Of a DNA stretch of 64,000 nt, positions 54,433 through 64,000 are shown piece by piece. Each line of letters opens with the position of its first letter. The stretch's first letter is position 1. The notes under the pieces were generated by a model. It saw only the letters and a program-made list of their open reading frames with translations. It made no database searches and was not told the DNA's origin. This stretch comes from Gammaproteobacteria bacterium (lineage in GTDB: Bacteria > Pseudomonadota > Gammaproteobacteria > Ga0077536): contig JACQWY010000019.1 of assembly GCA_016209015.1 (NCBI GenBank), positions 207,692 to 271,691 on the forward strand. Reading direction: 5' to 3'. The position numbers were made by a program, and so were the translations under genes.

Positions 54433-54963
54433 CTAGACGAGCTCGAAGGCGCGGTCGAGCTCCGCACGCAGGCGTTCGTAGAACTGCAGGCGCAGCACGA
54501 TCTCGCAGGCGCCCGCGAAATTGCGCTGCTGATCGAGCAGCACGATGAGCCGGCCGTGGAGCTGATCCATGGTCGCGTCGAGTGCGGTCTCGGTTTTCTC
54601 GAGCGCATCCGCATCGCCGAGCGCCGCTTCGAGCGCCTCGCGCCGTTCCATCTGCTCCATGAGGAACGCGGGCGAGAGCTTCGGCGCGGCGCGCTCGAGA
54701 TCGACCGCGTTCAGCGCCATCAGATGCCGTGCGCGCTCGACGGGCGACTTCAGCGTGCGGTATGCCTCGTTCGCGAGCGAGGCCCATTCCAGCGCCTGGC
54801 GCCGTTCGGCGGCGGGCTTGTCCGTGAACTGATCGGGGTGCACTTCGCGCTGCAGCTTGCGGAACGAACGATCGAGATCCGCGGGGTCGAGCGCAAACGC
54901 GGGACGCAGGCCGAAGAGGGCGTAGTAGTTGCCGGGCTGGACGGCCTGGAGTGCTGCGTTCAT
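54433..54963 (-). CDS. hscB: Fe-S assembly J-domain co-chaperone HscB
   Basis: 176 residues. The N-terminal J domain has [12 protein letters not shown] and the HPD motif in [12 protein letters not shown]. The C-terminal three-helix bundle, which contacts IscU, carries [16 protein letters not shown]. It stimulates HscA ATPase and delivers IscU. Confidence 0.95.
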   Translation of the reverse strand: MNAALQAVQPGNYYALFGLRPAFALDPADLDRSFRKLQREVHPDQFTDKPAAERRQALEWASLANEAYRTLKSPVERARHLMALNAVDLERAAPKLSPAFLMEQMERREALEAALGDADALEKTETALDATMDQLHGRLIVLLDQQRNFAGACEIVLRLQFYERLRAELDRAFELV

Positions 54964-55010
54964 GGGCTGTACTCCTGTCGTTGTCTCATCGTCCGTAATG
55001 GATGCGGCGC

Positions 55011-55334
55011 TCAGACCTGGAAGCTCTCGCCGCAGCCACAGGTGTTCTTGACGTTCGGGTTGTTGAACTTGAAACCTTCGTTGAGACCTTCGCGCACGAA
55101 GTCGAGCTCCGTGCCCTCGAGATACACGAGGCTCTTCGGATCGACGATGACCGTCACGCCGTGGCTCTGGAAACGCACGTCCTCGTCGAGGAAGTCGTCG
55201 GCGAATTCGAGCGTGTAGGCCATGCCCGAACAGCCGCTCGTCTTCACGCCGAGCCTGAGGCCCACGCCCTTGCCGCGCTTCGACAGGAATTTCTGCACGT
55301 GCGCCGCGGCGCGTTCGGTGAGGGAGACTTGCAT
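55011..55334 (-). CDS. iscA: A-type Fe-S carrier IscA
   Basis: 107 residues from ATG at 55334 (GAGG 8 bases upstream; an in-frame GTG at 55343 is too close). The three cluster cysteines are in TSGCSGMAY and [10 protein letters not shown]. Length equals E. coli IscA. It lies between hscB and the second A-type gene. Confidence 0.95.
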   Translation of the reverse strand: MQVSLTERAAAHVQKFLSKRGKGVGLRLGVKTSGCSGMAYTLEFADDFLDEDVRFQSHGVTVIVDPKSLVYLEGTELDFVREGLNEGFKFNNPNVKNTCGCGESFQV

Positions 55335-55344
55335 CGCGGTCACC

Positions 55345-55716
55345 TCACATCGCGAACGAGCTGCCGCAGCTGCAGGTCGACTCGGCGTTCGGGTTCTTGA
55401 TGACGAAACGCGAGCCTTCGAGACCGTCCTCGTAGTCGACTTCCGCGCCCATGAGGTATTGCATGCTCATGGGATCGAGCAGCAGGCGCGCGCCGCCGTT
55501 CTCGAAGCTCATGTCGTCCTCGGCGCCCGCTTCGTCGAATGCGAAGCCGTACTGGAACCCTGCGCAGCCGCCGCCCTGCACGAAAATACGCAGCGCGAGA
55601 TTGTCCTCGCCGGTCTCGGCGAGCAGCTCGCGGACCTTCTCGATCGCGCCCGGGGTGAAAGACACCGGGCAGGCTTCGAAAGCCTCGTCCATGCTCACTG
55701 CCAATGCTTCCGTCAT
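55345..55716 (-). CDS. erpA: Second A-type Fe-S carrier, ErpA-like
   Basis: 123 residues. The A-type cysteines are in [11 protein letters not shown] and STCSCGSSF. The ErpA branch signature GFQYGF and the segment [26 protein letters not shown] are clear. In most genomes erpA stands alone; here it is inserted between iscU and iscA with gaps of 9 and 10 bases. GAGGAGG lies just before the ATG. It may add cluster-delivery capacity for nitrogenase or respiratory enzymes. Confidence 0.9.
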   Translation of the reverse strand: MTEALAVSMDEAFEACPVSFTPGAIEKVRELLAETGEDNLALRIFVQGGGCAGFQYGFAFDEAGAEDDMSFENGGARLLLDPMSMQYLMGAEVDYEDGLEGSRFVIKNPNAESTCSCGSSFAM

Positions 55717-55725
55717 GTTGCCTCC

Positions 55726-56154
55726 TCAGGCGGTCGCCGGTTGCGGGGTGCAGGCCGCATAGCCGCCCTCGGCGGGCGCCTGCTTCGATCGGTAATCGTC
55801 TATCGCCGCGCGGATCGCGTCCTCCGCGAGCACCGAGCAGTGGATCTTCACCGGCGGCAGCGCGAGCTCATTCGCGATTTCCGCGTTCTTGATCTCGAGC
55901 GCCTCGTCGAGCGTCTTGCCCTTCACCCACTCCGTGACGAGCGAGCTGGACGCGATCGCGGAGCCGCAGCCGTAAGTCTTGAAGCGTGCTTCCTCGATCA
56001 CGCCGTCGGCGCCGACCTTGATCTGCAGGCGCATCACGTCGCCGCAGGCCGGTGCGCCGACCATGCCGGTGCCGACGTTCGCGTCTTCCTTGTCGAAGCT
56101 GCCGACGTTGCGCGGGTTGTCGTAGTGGTCGATGACCTTGTCGCTGTACGCCAT
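55726..56154 (-). CDS. iscU: Fe-S cluster scaffold IscU
   Basis: 142 residues. The scaffold cysteines are in GAPACGDVMRL, YGCGSAIASSS and IHCSVLAEDAI, and the HscA-binding motif LPPVKIHC is present. The tail beyond residue 128 is longer and Ala/Pro-rich than in E. coli. It accepts sulfur from IscS and builds [2Fe-2S]/[4Fe-4S] clusters. Confidence 0.96.
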   Translation of the reverse strand: MAYSDKVIDHYDNPRNVGSFDKEDANVGTGMVGAPACGDVMRLQIKVGADGVIEEARFKTYGCGSAIASSSLVTEWVKGKTLDEALEIKNAEIANELALPPVKIHCSVLAEDAIRAAIDDYRSKQAPAEGGYAACTPQPATA

Positions 56155-56188
56155 GGGTGTCTTACTCCTGAGTAGTGCGCCCGGAATC

Positions 56189-57421
56189 TCAGTGCGCCGC
56201 CCACTTCACGCTCGCCAGATCGATGCCTTCCTGATGCATCTCCCACAGCGGCGAGAGCGCGCGCAGCTTCTCGATCGCCCCGCCGATGACGGCGAGCGCG
56301 GCGTCGATGTCGGCGTCCGTCGTGAAGCGGCCGAGCGAGAAGCGGATCGAGCTGTGCGCGAGCTCGTCGGAACGGCCGAGCGCGCGCAGCACGTAGGACG
56401 GTTCGAGGCTCGCCGAGGTGCAGGCCGAGCCGCTCGAGACGGCGATGTCCTTCATCGCCATCATGAGTGACTCGCCTTCCACGAAATTGAAGCTGACGTT
56501 GAGATTGTGCGGCACGCGGCGTGCGAGATCGCCGTTCACGTAGACCTCGTCGTGAACCATGAGCCCGGCGAGCAGGCGGTCGCGCAGCTTGCCGATGCGG
56601 GCGTTGTCCATTGCCATCTCGAGCCGGGCGAGGCGGTAGGCCTCGCCGAGGCCGGCGATCTGGTGCGTCGCGAGCGTGCCGGAGCGCAGGCCGCCCTCGT
56701 GGCCGCCGCCGTGGATCTCGGCGGCGATGCGCGTACGCGGCTTGCGGCGCACGTACAGTGCACCGATGCCTTTCGGGCCGTAGATCTTGTGCGCCGAGAG
56801 CGCCATGAGATCGACCGGCAGCGTCGCGAGATCGATCGGCGTCTTGCCGGCGGACTGCGCGGCATCGACATGGAACAGCACGCCGTGCCGGCGGCAGAGC
56901 GTTCCTATCGCTTCGAGATCCTGGATGACGCCAATCTCGTTGTTCACGTGCATGACGGAGACGAGGATCGTGTCCGGGCGTAGCGTCTTCGCGAGGAGCT
57001 CCAGATCGAGCAGCCCGTCCGGCCGCGGCGGCAGGTAGCTCACCTCGAAGCCCTCGCGTTCGAGCTGGCGCATGCTGTCGAGCACGGCCTTGTGCTCCGT
57101 CGTCATGGTGATGAGATGCCGGCCGCGGCCCTTGTGGAAGTGCGCCGCACCCTTGATCGCGAGATTGTCGGATTCCGTCGCGCCGGAAGTGAAGACGATC
57201 TCGCGCGGGTCGGCGCCGATCAGCGCGGCGACCTCGGCGCGCGCGTTCTCCACCGCTTCCTCCGCTTCCCAGCCGTACGCATGCGACCGGCTCGCGGGAT
57301 TGCCGAAAGACTCCGTGAGGTAGGGCCACATCTTCGCGGCGACGCGCGGATCGACGGGGGTCGTCGCCGAATAGTCGAGATAGATCGGGCGACGTCCTGA
57401 TGTGGTGGCTGTGCTTCCCAT
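56189..57421 (-). CDS. iscS: Cysteine desulfurase IscS
   Basis: 410 residues from ATG at 57421. The PLP lysine is in [11 protein letters not shown], the active-site Cys in [21 protein letters not shown], and the C-terminal [22 protein letters not shown] is IscS-type rather than NifS-type. It supplies sulfur for Fe-S clusters and thio-tRNA. There is no iscR before it; instead a divergent nifA with NifA-type sites in the shared spacer. GAGGA is just ahead of the ATG. Confidence 0.96.
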   Translation of the reverse strand: MGSTATTSGRRPIYLDYSATTPVDPRVAAKMWPYLTESFGNPASRSHAYGWEAEEAVENARAEVAALIGADPREIVFTSGATESDNLAIKGAAHFHKGRGRHLITMTTEHKAVLDSMRQLEREGFEVSYLPPRPDGLLDLELLAKTLRPDTILVSVMHVNNEIGVIQDLEAIGTLCRRHGVLFHVDAAQSAGKTPIDLATLPVDLMALSAHKIYGPKGIGALYVRRKPRTRIAAEIHGGGHEGGLRSGTLATHQIAGLGEAYRLARLEMAMDNARIGKLRDRLLAGLMVHDEVYVNGDLARRVPHNLNVSFNFVEGESLMMAMKDIAVSSGSACTSASLEPSYVLRALGRSDELAHSSIRFSLGRFTTDADIDAALAVIGGAIEKLRALSPLWEMHQEGIDLASVKWAAH

Positions 57422-57463
57422 GGTCCTCGCTTCCGTCCGCTGATACCTGCTGGTCCGAACTTC

Positions 57464-57479
57464 TTCAAGTTCCATGCCA
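57464..57479 (-). promoter_or_regulatory. Sigma-54-like promoter reading into iscS
   Basis: Read on the minus strand: TGGCATGGAACTTGAA. It matches TGGCAY-N5-TTGCW at all but one position; the -12 pair is GA instead of GC. GG and GA are 10 bases apart, the correct spacing. It lies 43 bases before the iscS ATG. Confidence 0.5.
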
Positions 57480-57537
57480 CGGCGCGCATGTGCGCCAAAT
57501 GCTTGTCTGTCTGGAAGAAAATTCGGCGGGGCCGCTT

Positions 57538-57553
57538 TGTCGGAGCCCGCACA
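57538..57553. promoter_or_regulatory. NifA upstream activator site (TGT-N10-ACA), iscS-distal group site 1
   Basis: TGT at 57538-57540, ten bases, ACA at 57551-57553: an exact match to the NifA half-site pattern. It is about 60 bases upstream of the sigma-54-like element of iscS. Confidence 0.6.
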
Positions 57554-57554
57554 T

Positions 57555-57570
57555 TGTCGGTTGTCACACA
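57555..57570. promoter_or_regulatory. NifA upstream activator site (TGT-N10-ACA), site 2
   Basis: TGT at 57555-57557 and ACA at 57568-57570, the second exact site one base after the first. Two such sites in the 329-base nifA-iscS spacer are unlikely to be accidental given the AT-poor composition. Confidence 0.6.
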
Positions 57571-57750
57571 AAGCCGGGCGCTTTCGTATGACAAAGTCCG
57601 GCCCCGCCGGACGCCGATGCCGCAGTGCGGCGCGCTAATTGCAGAGAATCGAATGGCCCTCCCCGTTGCCCGCGGGGCTGAACCGCTGCCGGGTGCCTCG
57701 GCGGCGGCAAACGGAATGCATAGAACACATCGCCAGGTGCGGACGCGACC

Positions 57751-59364
<1,614 letters not shown>

Positions 59365-59462
59365 GCGCGCTGTATGCGATGGGCCGACACAGAAGGCCGT
59401 CGATCGCACGCCCGTGCCTATCCGATCGCGAATCGCGGTCGTGCGGCTCCAGACCCTCCATG

Positions 59463-59628
59463 ATGGGTTTCCTGCGTCAACCCAACGGTCATGAAGTTTG
59501 TGCAGCGCCCGCAATCATGAAAGACGCGTAGAGGGAATTGGGGTCAGGTTCGATTTCGCGGCCAGCGCGGTGGCGCGTACCCGGGCGCTCCCCCGCGAAT
59601 TCGAACCTGACCCCATTTCCCGCCGGCG
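59463..59628 (+). repeat. 168-bp dispersed repeat, copy B
   Basis: Second copy of the element at 44463-44630, in the same orientation. The inverted-repeat arms are 59533-59561 and 59593-59621. It lies 98 bases after nifA. Confidence 0.85.
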
Positions 59629-59752
59629 CCGCCGCTCTTTCACGGCATCCTATGGCCCGAAGGGAATCGGGATCGAACCGAGGGATATCCAGGTCACTCG
59701 TGTCGTCACGACGACCCGAGGTGCAGCCGTGGCGCCGAGGTGACGTGACTGG

Positions 59753-59772
59753 GTCCCGGCCTCCGCCGGGAC
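59753..59772. repeat. REP-type hairpin
   Basis: An 8-bp stem GTCCCGGC/GCCGGGAC with loop CTCC; a sequence type widespread as short palindromic repeats in high-GC proteobacteria. Confidence 0.55.
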
Positions 59773-59790
59773 GACGGCTCTGAGTGAGTC

Positions 59791-59823
59791 ATAGGACGCA
59801 TTGACGAAGGAAATGCATCGGCG
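59791..59823 (+). repeat. CATAGGACGC element (relative of the CATAGGATGC repeat)
   Basis: CATAGGACGCATTGACGAAG followed by GAAATGCATCG; nearly identical to 43061-43091. It abuts the truncated start of the Ldi-like gene. Confidence 0.65.
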
Positions 59824-59985
59824 GCGGCTCGTGACGGCACCGGGTTCGGCGCCGCGTGACCGGTTTCGTACGACGACCACCCCGCCGAGGATCTCGCCGC
59901 GCTCCGCTATGCGCTCGATCGCGCGCTGCAGCCCGTCGAGGCCTTCGAGGGCTTCGACATCATCGAGCAGTTCCAGCCGAGCGCG

Positions 59986-61242
59986 TTGCGCTACCAGATC
60001 AACAACCTCGGCTACGTGCTGAGCCTCGCGAACTACGCGCGCCTGCCGGCCATGCACGGCTATCTGCACGACGCGCAGCGCCGGCTCGTCGAGAAGAAGA
60101 TGCTCGCACGCGTCTGGAAGTACTGGGCGATCGAGAATCTGTGGGGCAATTTCAGCCCGGAGACCGACCCGATAGGCCGCGACAACGTGATGTATTCCGG
60201 CTGGTACGCGGCGCAGATCGGACTCTACGAAGCGGCGACGGGCGATCGATCCTACGAAGCGCCGGGCGCGATCCGGCTCACCGGCGCGCGCGGCCGCACG
60301 CATCTGCACAGCTACGCCTCGACCGTCCAGCAGCTCGCGGCGAACGAGCGCAGCTCCGCGTTCTGCCTCTTCCCCTGCGAGCCGAACTGGATCTACCCGC
60401 TCTGCAACAACCAGGCGGTCGTCGGCATCAAGATTTTCGATCGCCTGAACGGCACGCGCTTCTGGGCCGACGTCGAAGCGGATTACCGCCGGCACCTCGA
60501 AGCCGAGTTCGTCGACGTCGACGGGCACATGATCCTCATCCGCTCGGCGCGCACGGGCCTCACGATCCCCGGCCTCTCCTCCTCGAAGGAGGACGCGATC
60601 TTCGCGTTCTGGATGCACGCCGTGTTCCCCGATCTCGCGCGCCGGGCCTGGGCGATCGCCCGCCACGAGCTGTTCACGACACGCGATGGCAGTCTCGCGC
60701 TCATCCCGCTGAAGCCCTGGCTCGATCCCGGCAACTACAAGCTGAACACCGCCTACGCGCTCGGCGCGCTCGCGATGGCGGCCTGCGAGATGGGCGATAC
60801 GGAAGCGCTCGCCGCCGTGCGCGTCGAGCTCGCGCAACTCGACTCGCGCCATCACGGCGGCGTGCTGAGCTATCCCGGCTGCTCGACCTGGACGCACGCG
60901 TTCATGCTGAAGTCGCGCCTCGGCCGCGCGAACGCCTTGAAGGATCTCGTCGACGAGGGGCTGCCCGCCGCGTGGCGCGACGGGCCCGTGATCGTCGAGG
61001 CGGCGTATCCGCAGGTGCTCGTCGCGAAGGCCGTCAGCGACGGCCGCGCGCTCGAGGCCGTGCTGCATCCGGGAGGCCCGGCGGCCCGCGTCACGCTCGG
61101 CATCGGGCGGCTGCGGCCGGGGGCGGCGTATCGCCTCGAAGGGGCCGACGAGCACGCCGCCGTCGCCGACGAGCGCGGGACGATCCGCCTCACCGTCGAG
61201 CTCGGCGGACGGCGCGAGCTGCGGGTCCTGCCGCGCGACTGA
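59986..61242 (+). CDS. Linalool dehydratase/isomerase (Ldi)-domain protein, apparently 5'-truncated
   Basis: 418 residues if begun at the TTG 59986, but family-like sequence continues in frame up to a TGA at 59857-59859 (FDIIEQFQPSALRYQINNLGY). No ATG or GTG exists there, so the original start is missing. The body matches the alpha/alpha-barrel of linalool dehydratase/isomerase: VWKYWAIENLWG, DPIGRDNVMYSGWY, LYEAATGDRSY, and a Cys pair nine apart in PCEPNWIYPLCNN, matching Cys171/Cys180 of the Castellaniella enzyme as I recall it. The position of its His129 seems to be Trp, and the Asp39/Tyr45 region is not conserved. Activity is therefore doubtful. Confidence 0.6.
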   Translation: MRYQINNLGYVLSLANYARLPAMHGYLHDAQRRLVEKKMLARVWKYWAIENLWGNFSPETDPIGRDNVMYSGWYAAQIGLYEAATGDRSYEAPGAIRLTGARGRTHLHSYASTVQQLAANERSSAFCLFPCEPNWIYPLCNNQAVVGIKIFDRLNGTRFWADVEADYRRHLEAEFVDVDGHMILIRSARTGLTIPGLSSSKEDAIFAFWMHAVFPDLARRAWAIARHELFTTRDGSLALIPLKPWLDPGNYKLNTAYALGALAMAACEMGDTEALAAVRVELAQLDSRHHGGVLSYPGCSTWTHAFMLKSRLGRANALKDLVDEGLPAAWRDGPVIVEAAYPQVLVAKAVSDGRALEAVLHPGGPAARVTLGIGRLRPGAAYRLEGADEHAAVADERGTIRLTVELGGRRELRVLPRD

Positions 61243-61538
61243 AAATAGGTTCATCTCCTGACTGCGGGGTCGGTCGATGCATCGTGCTTCAGCTGCTGTC
61301 CGTCGCCCTCGCGCAGGCGAGGGCCCAGTCAGTGACCCACGGCATGCGCAGCGAACCTCGGGCTCCAGAGAATTCATCTCTCCACCGCGCTGGAATTCTG
61401 CCCAGGCCTCTCCACTTCGCCCCCTGCGCCGAGGTTGAACGACTGGGCCCTCGCCTGCGCGAGGGCGACGCGCTATAGACGCGCTACGCGGTGAGCTGAG
61501 CGACCTTCCCCGCAGTTCGGAGATGAACCTGAAAATAG
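61239..61538. mobile_element. 300-bp palindromic MITE-like element with 10-bp direct repeats
   Basis: CTGAAAATAG occurs at 61239-61248 and 61529-61538 as a direct repeat. Inside, outer inverted arms (61247-61269 and 61508-61530, two mismatches) and an exact 27-bp inner pair (61304-61330 and 61441-61467) make a long cruciform. No transposase gene is present. It overlaps the stop codon of the Ldi-like gene. Confidence 0.7.
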
Positions 61539-61560
61539 CGGGCCGCGCCGGCCCGCCGCC

Positions 61561-61576
61561 TGTCGGGATCGCTACA
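61561..61576. promoter_or_regulatory. NifA upstream activator site 1 of nifB
   Basis: TGT at 61561-61563, ten bases, ACA at 61574-61576: an exact TGT-N10-ACA. Confidence 0.75.
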
Positions 61577-61590
61577 AACGGCACGCGCTT

Positions 61591-61606
61591 TGTCGTGCTC
61601 GCCACA
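61591..61606. promoter_or_regulatory. NifA upstream activator site 2 of nifB
   Basis: TGT at 61591-61593 and ACA at 61604-61606, an exact site 30 bases (about three helical turns) from site 1, on the same DNA face. Confidence 0.78.
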
Positions 61607-61661
61607 GACGCGCCCGGCCCCTCTCCAGGATAAAGCTTGCCTCGTCAACGGCTTGCCCGCC

Positions 61662-61677
61662 TGGCACGCCCATTGCC
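61662..61677 (+). promoter_or_regulatory. Sigma-54 promoter of nifB
   Basis: TGGCACGCCCATTGCC: a full TGGCAC-N5-TTGC match with GG and GC ten bases apart. It lies 56 bases past the nearer NifA site and about 70 bases before the nifB ATG. Confidence 0.88.
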
Positions 61678-61746
61678 CTCTGAGCTTTCAGACCCTGCCG
61701 GCGATCCGCCCGCAGGGTCCTGTAGAAGCCCAGGGGGAACGTGCAC

Positions 61747-63312
61747 ATGTCGAGCGCCGCCGGTATCGCCACCATCAACCTCACGGACATCCGTTCCATG
61801 CGCGAGCATCGCGAGCTCGCCGTGAAGGTCGAGCACACGGGGTGTTCCACCTCGAGCGCGCAAGGCAAGACGGGCTGCGGCTCCGGGGCGGGCGCGGGCG
61901 ATCTGCCGCCGGAAATCTGGGAGAAGGTGAAGAACCACCCGTGCTACAGCGAGGAGGCGCATCACCATTACGCGCGCATGCACGTCGCCGTCGCGCCGGC
62001 CTGCAACATCCAGTGCAACTACTGCAACCGCAAGTACGACTGCTCGAACGAATCGCGGCCGGGCGTCGTGTCCGAGCGTCTCACCCCCGAGCAGGCCGCG
62101 CGCAAGGTGCTCGCCGTCGCCTCCGAGATCCCGCAGATGACGGTGCTCGGCATCGCGGGCCCGGGCGATGCGCTCGCGAATCCGACGAAGACCTTCGAGA
62201 CGTTCCGCCGCGTCGCCGAACGGGCGCCGGACATCAAGCTCTGTCTCTCGACCAATGGTTTGGCGCTGCCGGACTACGTCGATCAGATTCAGGCCTTCAA
62301 CGTCGACCACGTGACGATCACCATCAACATGGTCGACCCGCAAGTCGGCGAAAAAATCTATCCCTGGATCTTCTACGACCACAAGCGCTGGCGCGGCCGC
62401 GACGCGGCGAAGATCCTGACCGAGCGCCAGCTCGAGGGTCTCGAGATGCTCGTCTCGAAGGGCATCCTCGTGAAGGTCAACTCCGTGATGATCCCCGGCA
62501 TCAACGACGGGCATCTCGTCGAAGTGAACGAGGCCGTGAAATCGCGCGGCGCGTTCCTGCACAACATCATGCCGCTCATCTCCGAGGCCGAGCACGGCAC
62601 GTATTTCGGGCTCAACGGCCAGCGCGGCCCGAGCGCGCAGGAATTGAAGCTGCTCCAGGACCGTTGCGAAGGCGAGATGAACATGATGCGGCACTGCCGG
62701 CAGTGCCGCGCGGACGCCGTCGGGCTCCTCGGCGAAGACCGCTCCGCCGAGTTCACGACCGAGAAGGTCATGGCGATGGAAGTGCGCTACGACCTCGCGC
62801 GCCGCCAGGCCTATCAGACGCAGGTCGACGAGACGCGCGCCGAGATCGGTGCCGCGCGCGAAGCGGAGCTCGCCGGGATCGCACAAGGCGCCGACGACGT
62901 GAAGATCCTGATCGCGGTCGCGACGAAGGGCGGCGGCAAGGTCAACGAGCACTTCGGCCACGCCCACGAGTTCCAGATCTACGAGGCTTCGAACGCCGGC
63001 GCGAAATTCGTCGGCCACCGCCGCGTCGATCATTACTGCCAGGGCGGCTACGGCGAAGAGGATGCGCTCGAGGGCGTCATCCGCGCCATCAACGACTGCC
63101 ACGCGGTGCTGTGCTCGAAGATCGGCGGCTGCCCGAAAGGCACGCTGAAGGAGGCCGGGATCGATCCCGTCGATTCCTTCGCGCACGAATACATCGAGCG
63201 CTCCGTGATCGGCTACTACAAGGATTACCTCGCGCGGCTCGACTCCGGCGAGCTCACGCATGCGGATCGCGGCGACGCGGCGATCCGCCAGGGCGCGTTC
63301 ATCGCGGCCTGA
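61747..63312 (+). CDS. nifB: Nitrogenase cofactor biosynthesis protein NifB
   Basis: 521 residues from ATG at 61747 (GGGGGA 9 bases upstream; a GTG at 61741 is too near). A radical-SAM domain has the CX3CX2C motif [15 protein letters not shown] at about residues 88-102, and the auxiliary Cys/His ligands include VEHTGCST near residue 35 and [12 protein letters not shown]-terminal NifX/NafY-like domain (about 400-500) has [15 protein letters not shown]. NifB fuses [4Fe-4S] pairs with a carbide carbon to form NifB-co, the precursor of FeMo-co. First gene of nifB-fdxN-iscA-like. Confidence 0.97.
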   Translation: MSSAAGIATINLTDIRSMREHRELAVKVEHTGCSTSSAQGKTGCGSGAGAGDLPPEIWEKVKNHPCYSEEAHHHYARMHVAVAPACNIQCNYCNRKYDCSNESRPGVVSERLTPEQAARKVLAVASEIPQMTVLGIAGPGDALANPTKTFETFRRVAERAPDIKLCLSTNGLALPDYVDQIQAFNVDHVTITINMVDPQVGEKIYPWIFYDHKRWRGRDAAKILTERQLEGLEMLVSKGILVKVNSVMIPGINDGHLVEVNEAVKSRGAFLHNIMPLISEAEHGTYFGLNGQRGPSAQELKLLQDRCEGEMNMMRHCRQCRADAVGLLGEDRSAEFTTEKVMAMEVRYDLARRQAYQTQVDETRAEIGAAREAELAGIAQGADDVKILIAVATKGGGKVNEHFGHAHEFQIYEASNAGAKFVGHRRVDHYCQGGYGEEDALEGVIRAINDCHAVLCSKIGGCPKGTLKEAGIDPVDSFAHEYIERSVIGYYKDYLARLDSGELTHADRGDAAIRQGAFIAA

Positions 63313-63347
63313 GGATCTCAGAAGAATATCGACTCAGGAGTTATCTC

Positions 63348-63566
63348 ATGGCTTACAAGATCGTCAAATCCCAGTGCACCGGCTGCGGCATGTGCGAGCC
63401 CGAGTGCCCGAACAAGGCCATCAACGAGAAGAACGGGATCTTCATGATCGATCCCGCGAAGTGCACGGAGTGCATCGGCCACTACGACGACGCGCAGTGC
63501 GCCGCGTGCTGCCCGGTCGACGACACCTGCATCGTCGACAACAGCTATCCCCGCTATCAGGCTTGA
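63348..63566 (+). CDS. fdxN: 2[4Fe-4S] ferredoxin of the nif cluster (FdxN-like)
   Basis: 72 residues. The cluster motifs are [12 protein letters not shown] and [18 protein letters not shown], with the insertion between Cys residues of the second motif seen in nif-linked ferredoxins. CAGGAG lies before the ATG at 63348. Placed 35 bases after nifB, it is the likely electron donor for NifB or nitrogenase. Confidence 0.93.
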   Translation: MAYKIVKSQCTGCGMCEPECPNKAINEKNGIFMIDPAKCTECIGHYDDAQCAACCPVDDTCIVDNSYPRYQA

Positions 63567-63581
63567 CACGAAGGAGCTCTC

Positions 63582-63965
63582 ATGGAAGTCAGCATCACTC
63601 CCGCCGCGGAGAAGTTCGTGAAACGCATGATCCGCTTCAGCGAAGGCGGCCCCGAGCGCGGCATGCGGCTCGTCGTCACGGCCGGCGGCTGCTCGGGTCT
63701 TGCCGCGGAATTCACCGTCGAGCCGGCGCCCCGCGCAGGCGACGCCGTCGTCACGCTCGAAGGCGCGCGGCTGTTCCTGCCGGCGGAGAGCCGCCTCCTG
63801 CTCGAAGGCGCGACGATCGATTTCCTCGATTCGCCGCTGAGCTCGGGCTTCGTGTTCCACAATGCGCAGGTCGCCTGCGGCTGCAGCAGCTCGAGCCCGG
63901 AGAAGAGCGCGAATCCGCCGGGCGTCGGCACGGTCAGCGTGTCGAGCATCGGCCGCCGGCACTGA
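63582..63965 (+). CDS. Nif-associated A-type Fe-S protein (HesB/NifIscA-like)
   Basis: 127 residues. The A-type cysteines are in TAGGCSGLAAEF and VACGCSSSS. The sequence diverges from the housekeeping IscA and ErpA genes at 55 kb. A Ser/Pro-rich tail of about 20 residues follows. AAGGAG precedes the ATG. Located 15 bases after fdxN, it probably carries clusters for nitrogenase maturation. Confidence 0.9.
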   Translation: MEVSITPAAEKFVKRMIRFSEGGPERGMRLVVTAGGCSGLAAEFTVEPAPRAGDAVVTLEGARLFLPAESRLLLEGATIDFLDSPLSSGFVFHNAQVACGCSSSSPEKSANPPGVGTVSVSSIGRRH

Positions 63966-63968
63966 GCG

Positions 63969-64000
63969 ATGACCGCCGCTGCGAGCAGGATGCCGCCCGG
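63969..64000 (+). CDS. Start of a further nif-cluster gene, cut by window end
   Basis: An ATG at 63969, 3 bases after the preceding stop, opens MTAAASRMPP before the window ends. Too short to identify. Confidence 0.3.
   Translation, partial: MTAAASRMPP

Larger units (their letters stand above)
59365..59985. other. Repeat-rich spacer after nifA
   Basis: This 621-base stretch holds copy B of the 168-bp repeat, a hairpin GTCCCGGC/GCCGGGAC at 59753-59772, a CATAGGACGC element at 59791, and from 59860 coding-like sequence continuous with the next frame. I see no intact gene before 59860. Confidence 0.6.

Noticed and set aside
57654..57669. TGGCCC...TTGC as a sigma-54 promoter for nifA
   Set aside because: GG and GC are 11 rather than 10 bases apart, which normally abolishes sigma-54 recognition. 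Not listed as a feature.

Overview
This is a high-GC chromosomal window that looks gammaproteobacterial. The block gshB-tonB-yqgE-ruvX-pyrR-pyrB-pyrC' has the gene order known from Pseudomonas and relatives. hemC-hemD-hemX-hemY and a full iscS...fdx (ISC) operon also fit. The organism appears to be a diazotroph (nifA, nifB, a 2[4Fe-4S] ferredoxin and an A-type Fe-S protein at the right edge) with autotrophic potential (class I phosphoribulokinase and a CbbQ/CbbO-type Rubisco activase pair; no Rubisco gene lies in the window). I cannot name a genus.

Layout. 1-2.5 kb: end of a carbon-nitrogen hydrolase, mscL, a PcaD-like hydrolase, an alkyltransferase-like DNA repair protein and a membrane-anchored glutaredoxin. 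2.5-9.3 kb (minus strand): gshB, tonB, yqgE, ruvX, pyrR, pyrB, a dihydroorotase homologue without its metal-site histidines, and an orphan PyrK-like flavoprotein. 9.4-13.4 kb (plus): hemCDXY. 13.4-17.5 kb: orphan ParA ATPase, prk, an MsbA-type ABC exporter and a DUF4399 protein. 17.6-26.9 kb (minus): MoxR/DUF58/transglutaminase operon, tldE, DUF3999 and DUF2339. 27-34 kb: a PEP-CTERM-like secreted protein, uvrD, a dihaem cytochrome c, cbbQ and cbbO. 34-43 kb: a PAS-GGDEF-EAL protein, tRNA-Arg(CCG) with a duplicated structured 3' flank, a CPA1 antiporter, a CDF metal exporter, a NirK-like copper oxidase/cytochrome fusion split by one in-frame stop, and a cyclase-FHA protein. 43-50 kb: a quinone reductase, a repeat-rich spacer, and a five-gene operon of 2-oxoacid:ferredoxin oxidoreductases in which IorB is fused to a KorD-type ferredoxin. 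50-57.4 kb: an SMR transporter, a PilZ-like protein, tandem 91-bp repeats and the ISC operon. 57.7-64 kb: nifA, a repeat island with a 5'-truncated Ldi-like gene, a 300-bp palindromic element, and nifB-fdxN-iscA.

The most interesting signal is regulatory. Two perfect TGT-N10-ACA NifA sites and a consensus sigma-54 promoter precede nifB. Two more such sites lie between divergent nifA and iscS, followed by a sigma-54-like element reading into iscS. The NifA protein carries the C-X11-C-X19-C-X4-C signature of oxygen-sensitive NifA. This suggests that the only Fe-S assembly operon seen here, which has no iscR in front of it and carries an extra ErpA-like scaffold, is recruited into the nitrogen-fixation regulon. 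The adjacent Kor/Ior operon could supply reduced ferredoxin, but no NifA site was seen in front of it.

Mobile-type DNA is limited to non-coding repeats: REP-like hairpins, a 168-bp repeat present twice 15 kb apart, tandem 91-bp repeats, and the 300-bp palindrome with 10-bp direct repeats at its ends. No transposase, integrase, rRNA or CRISPR array was seen.
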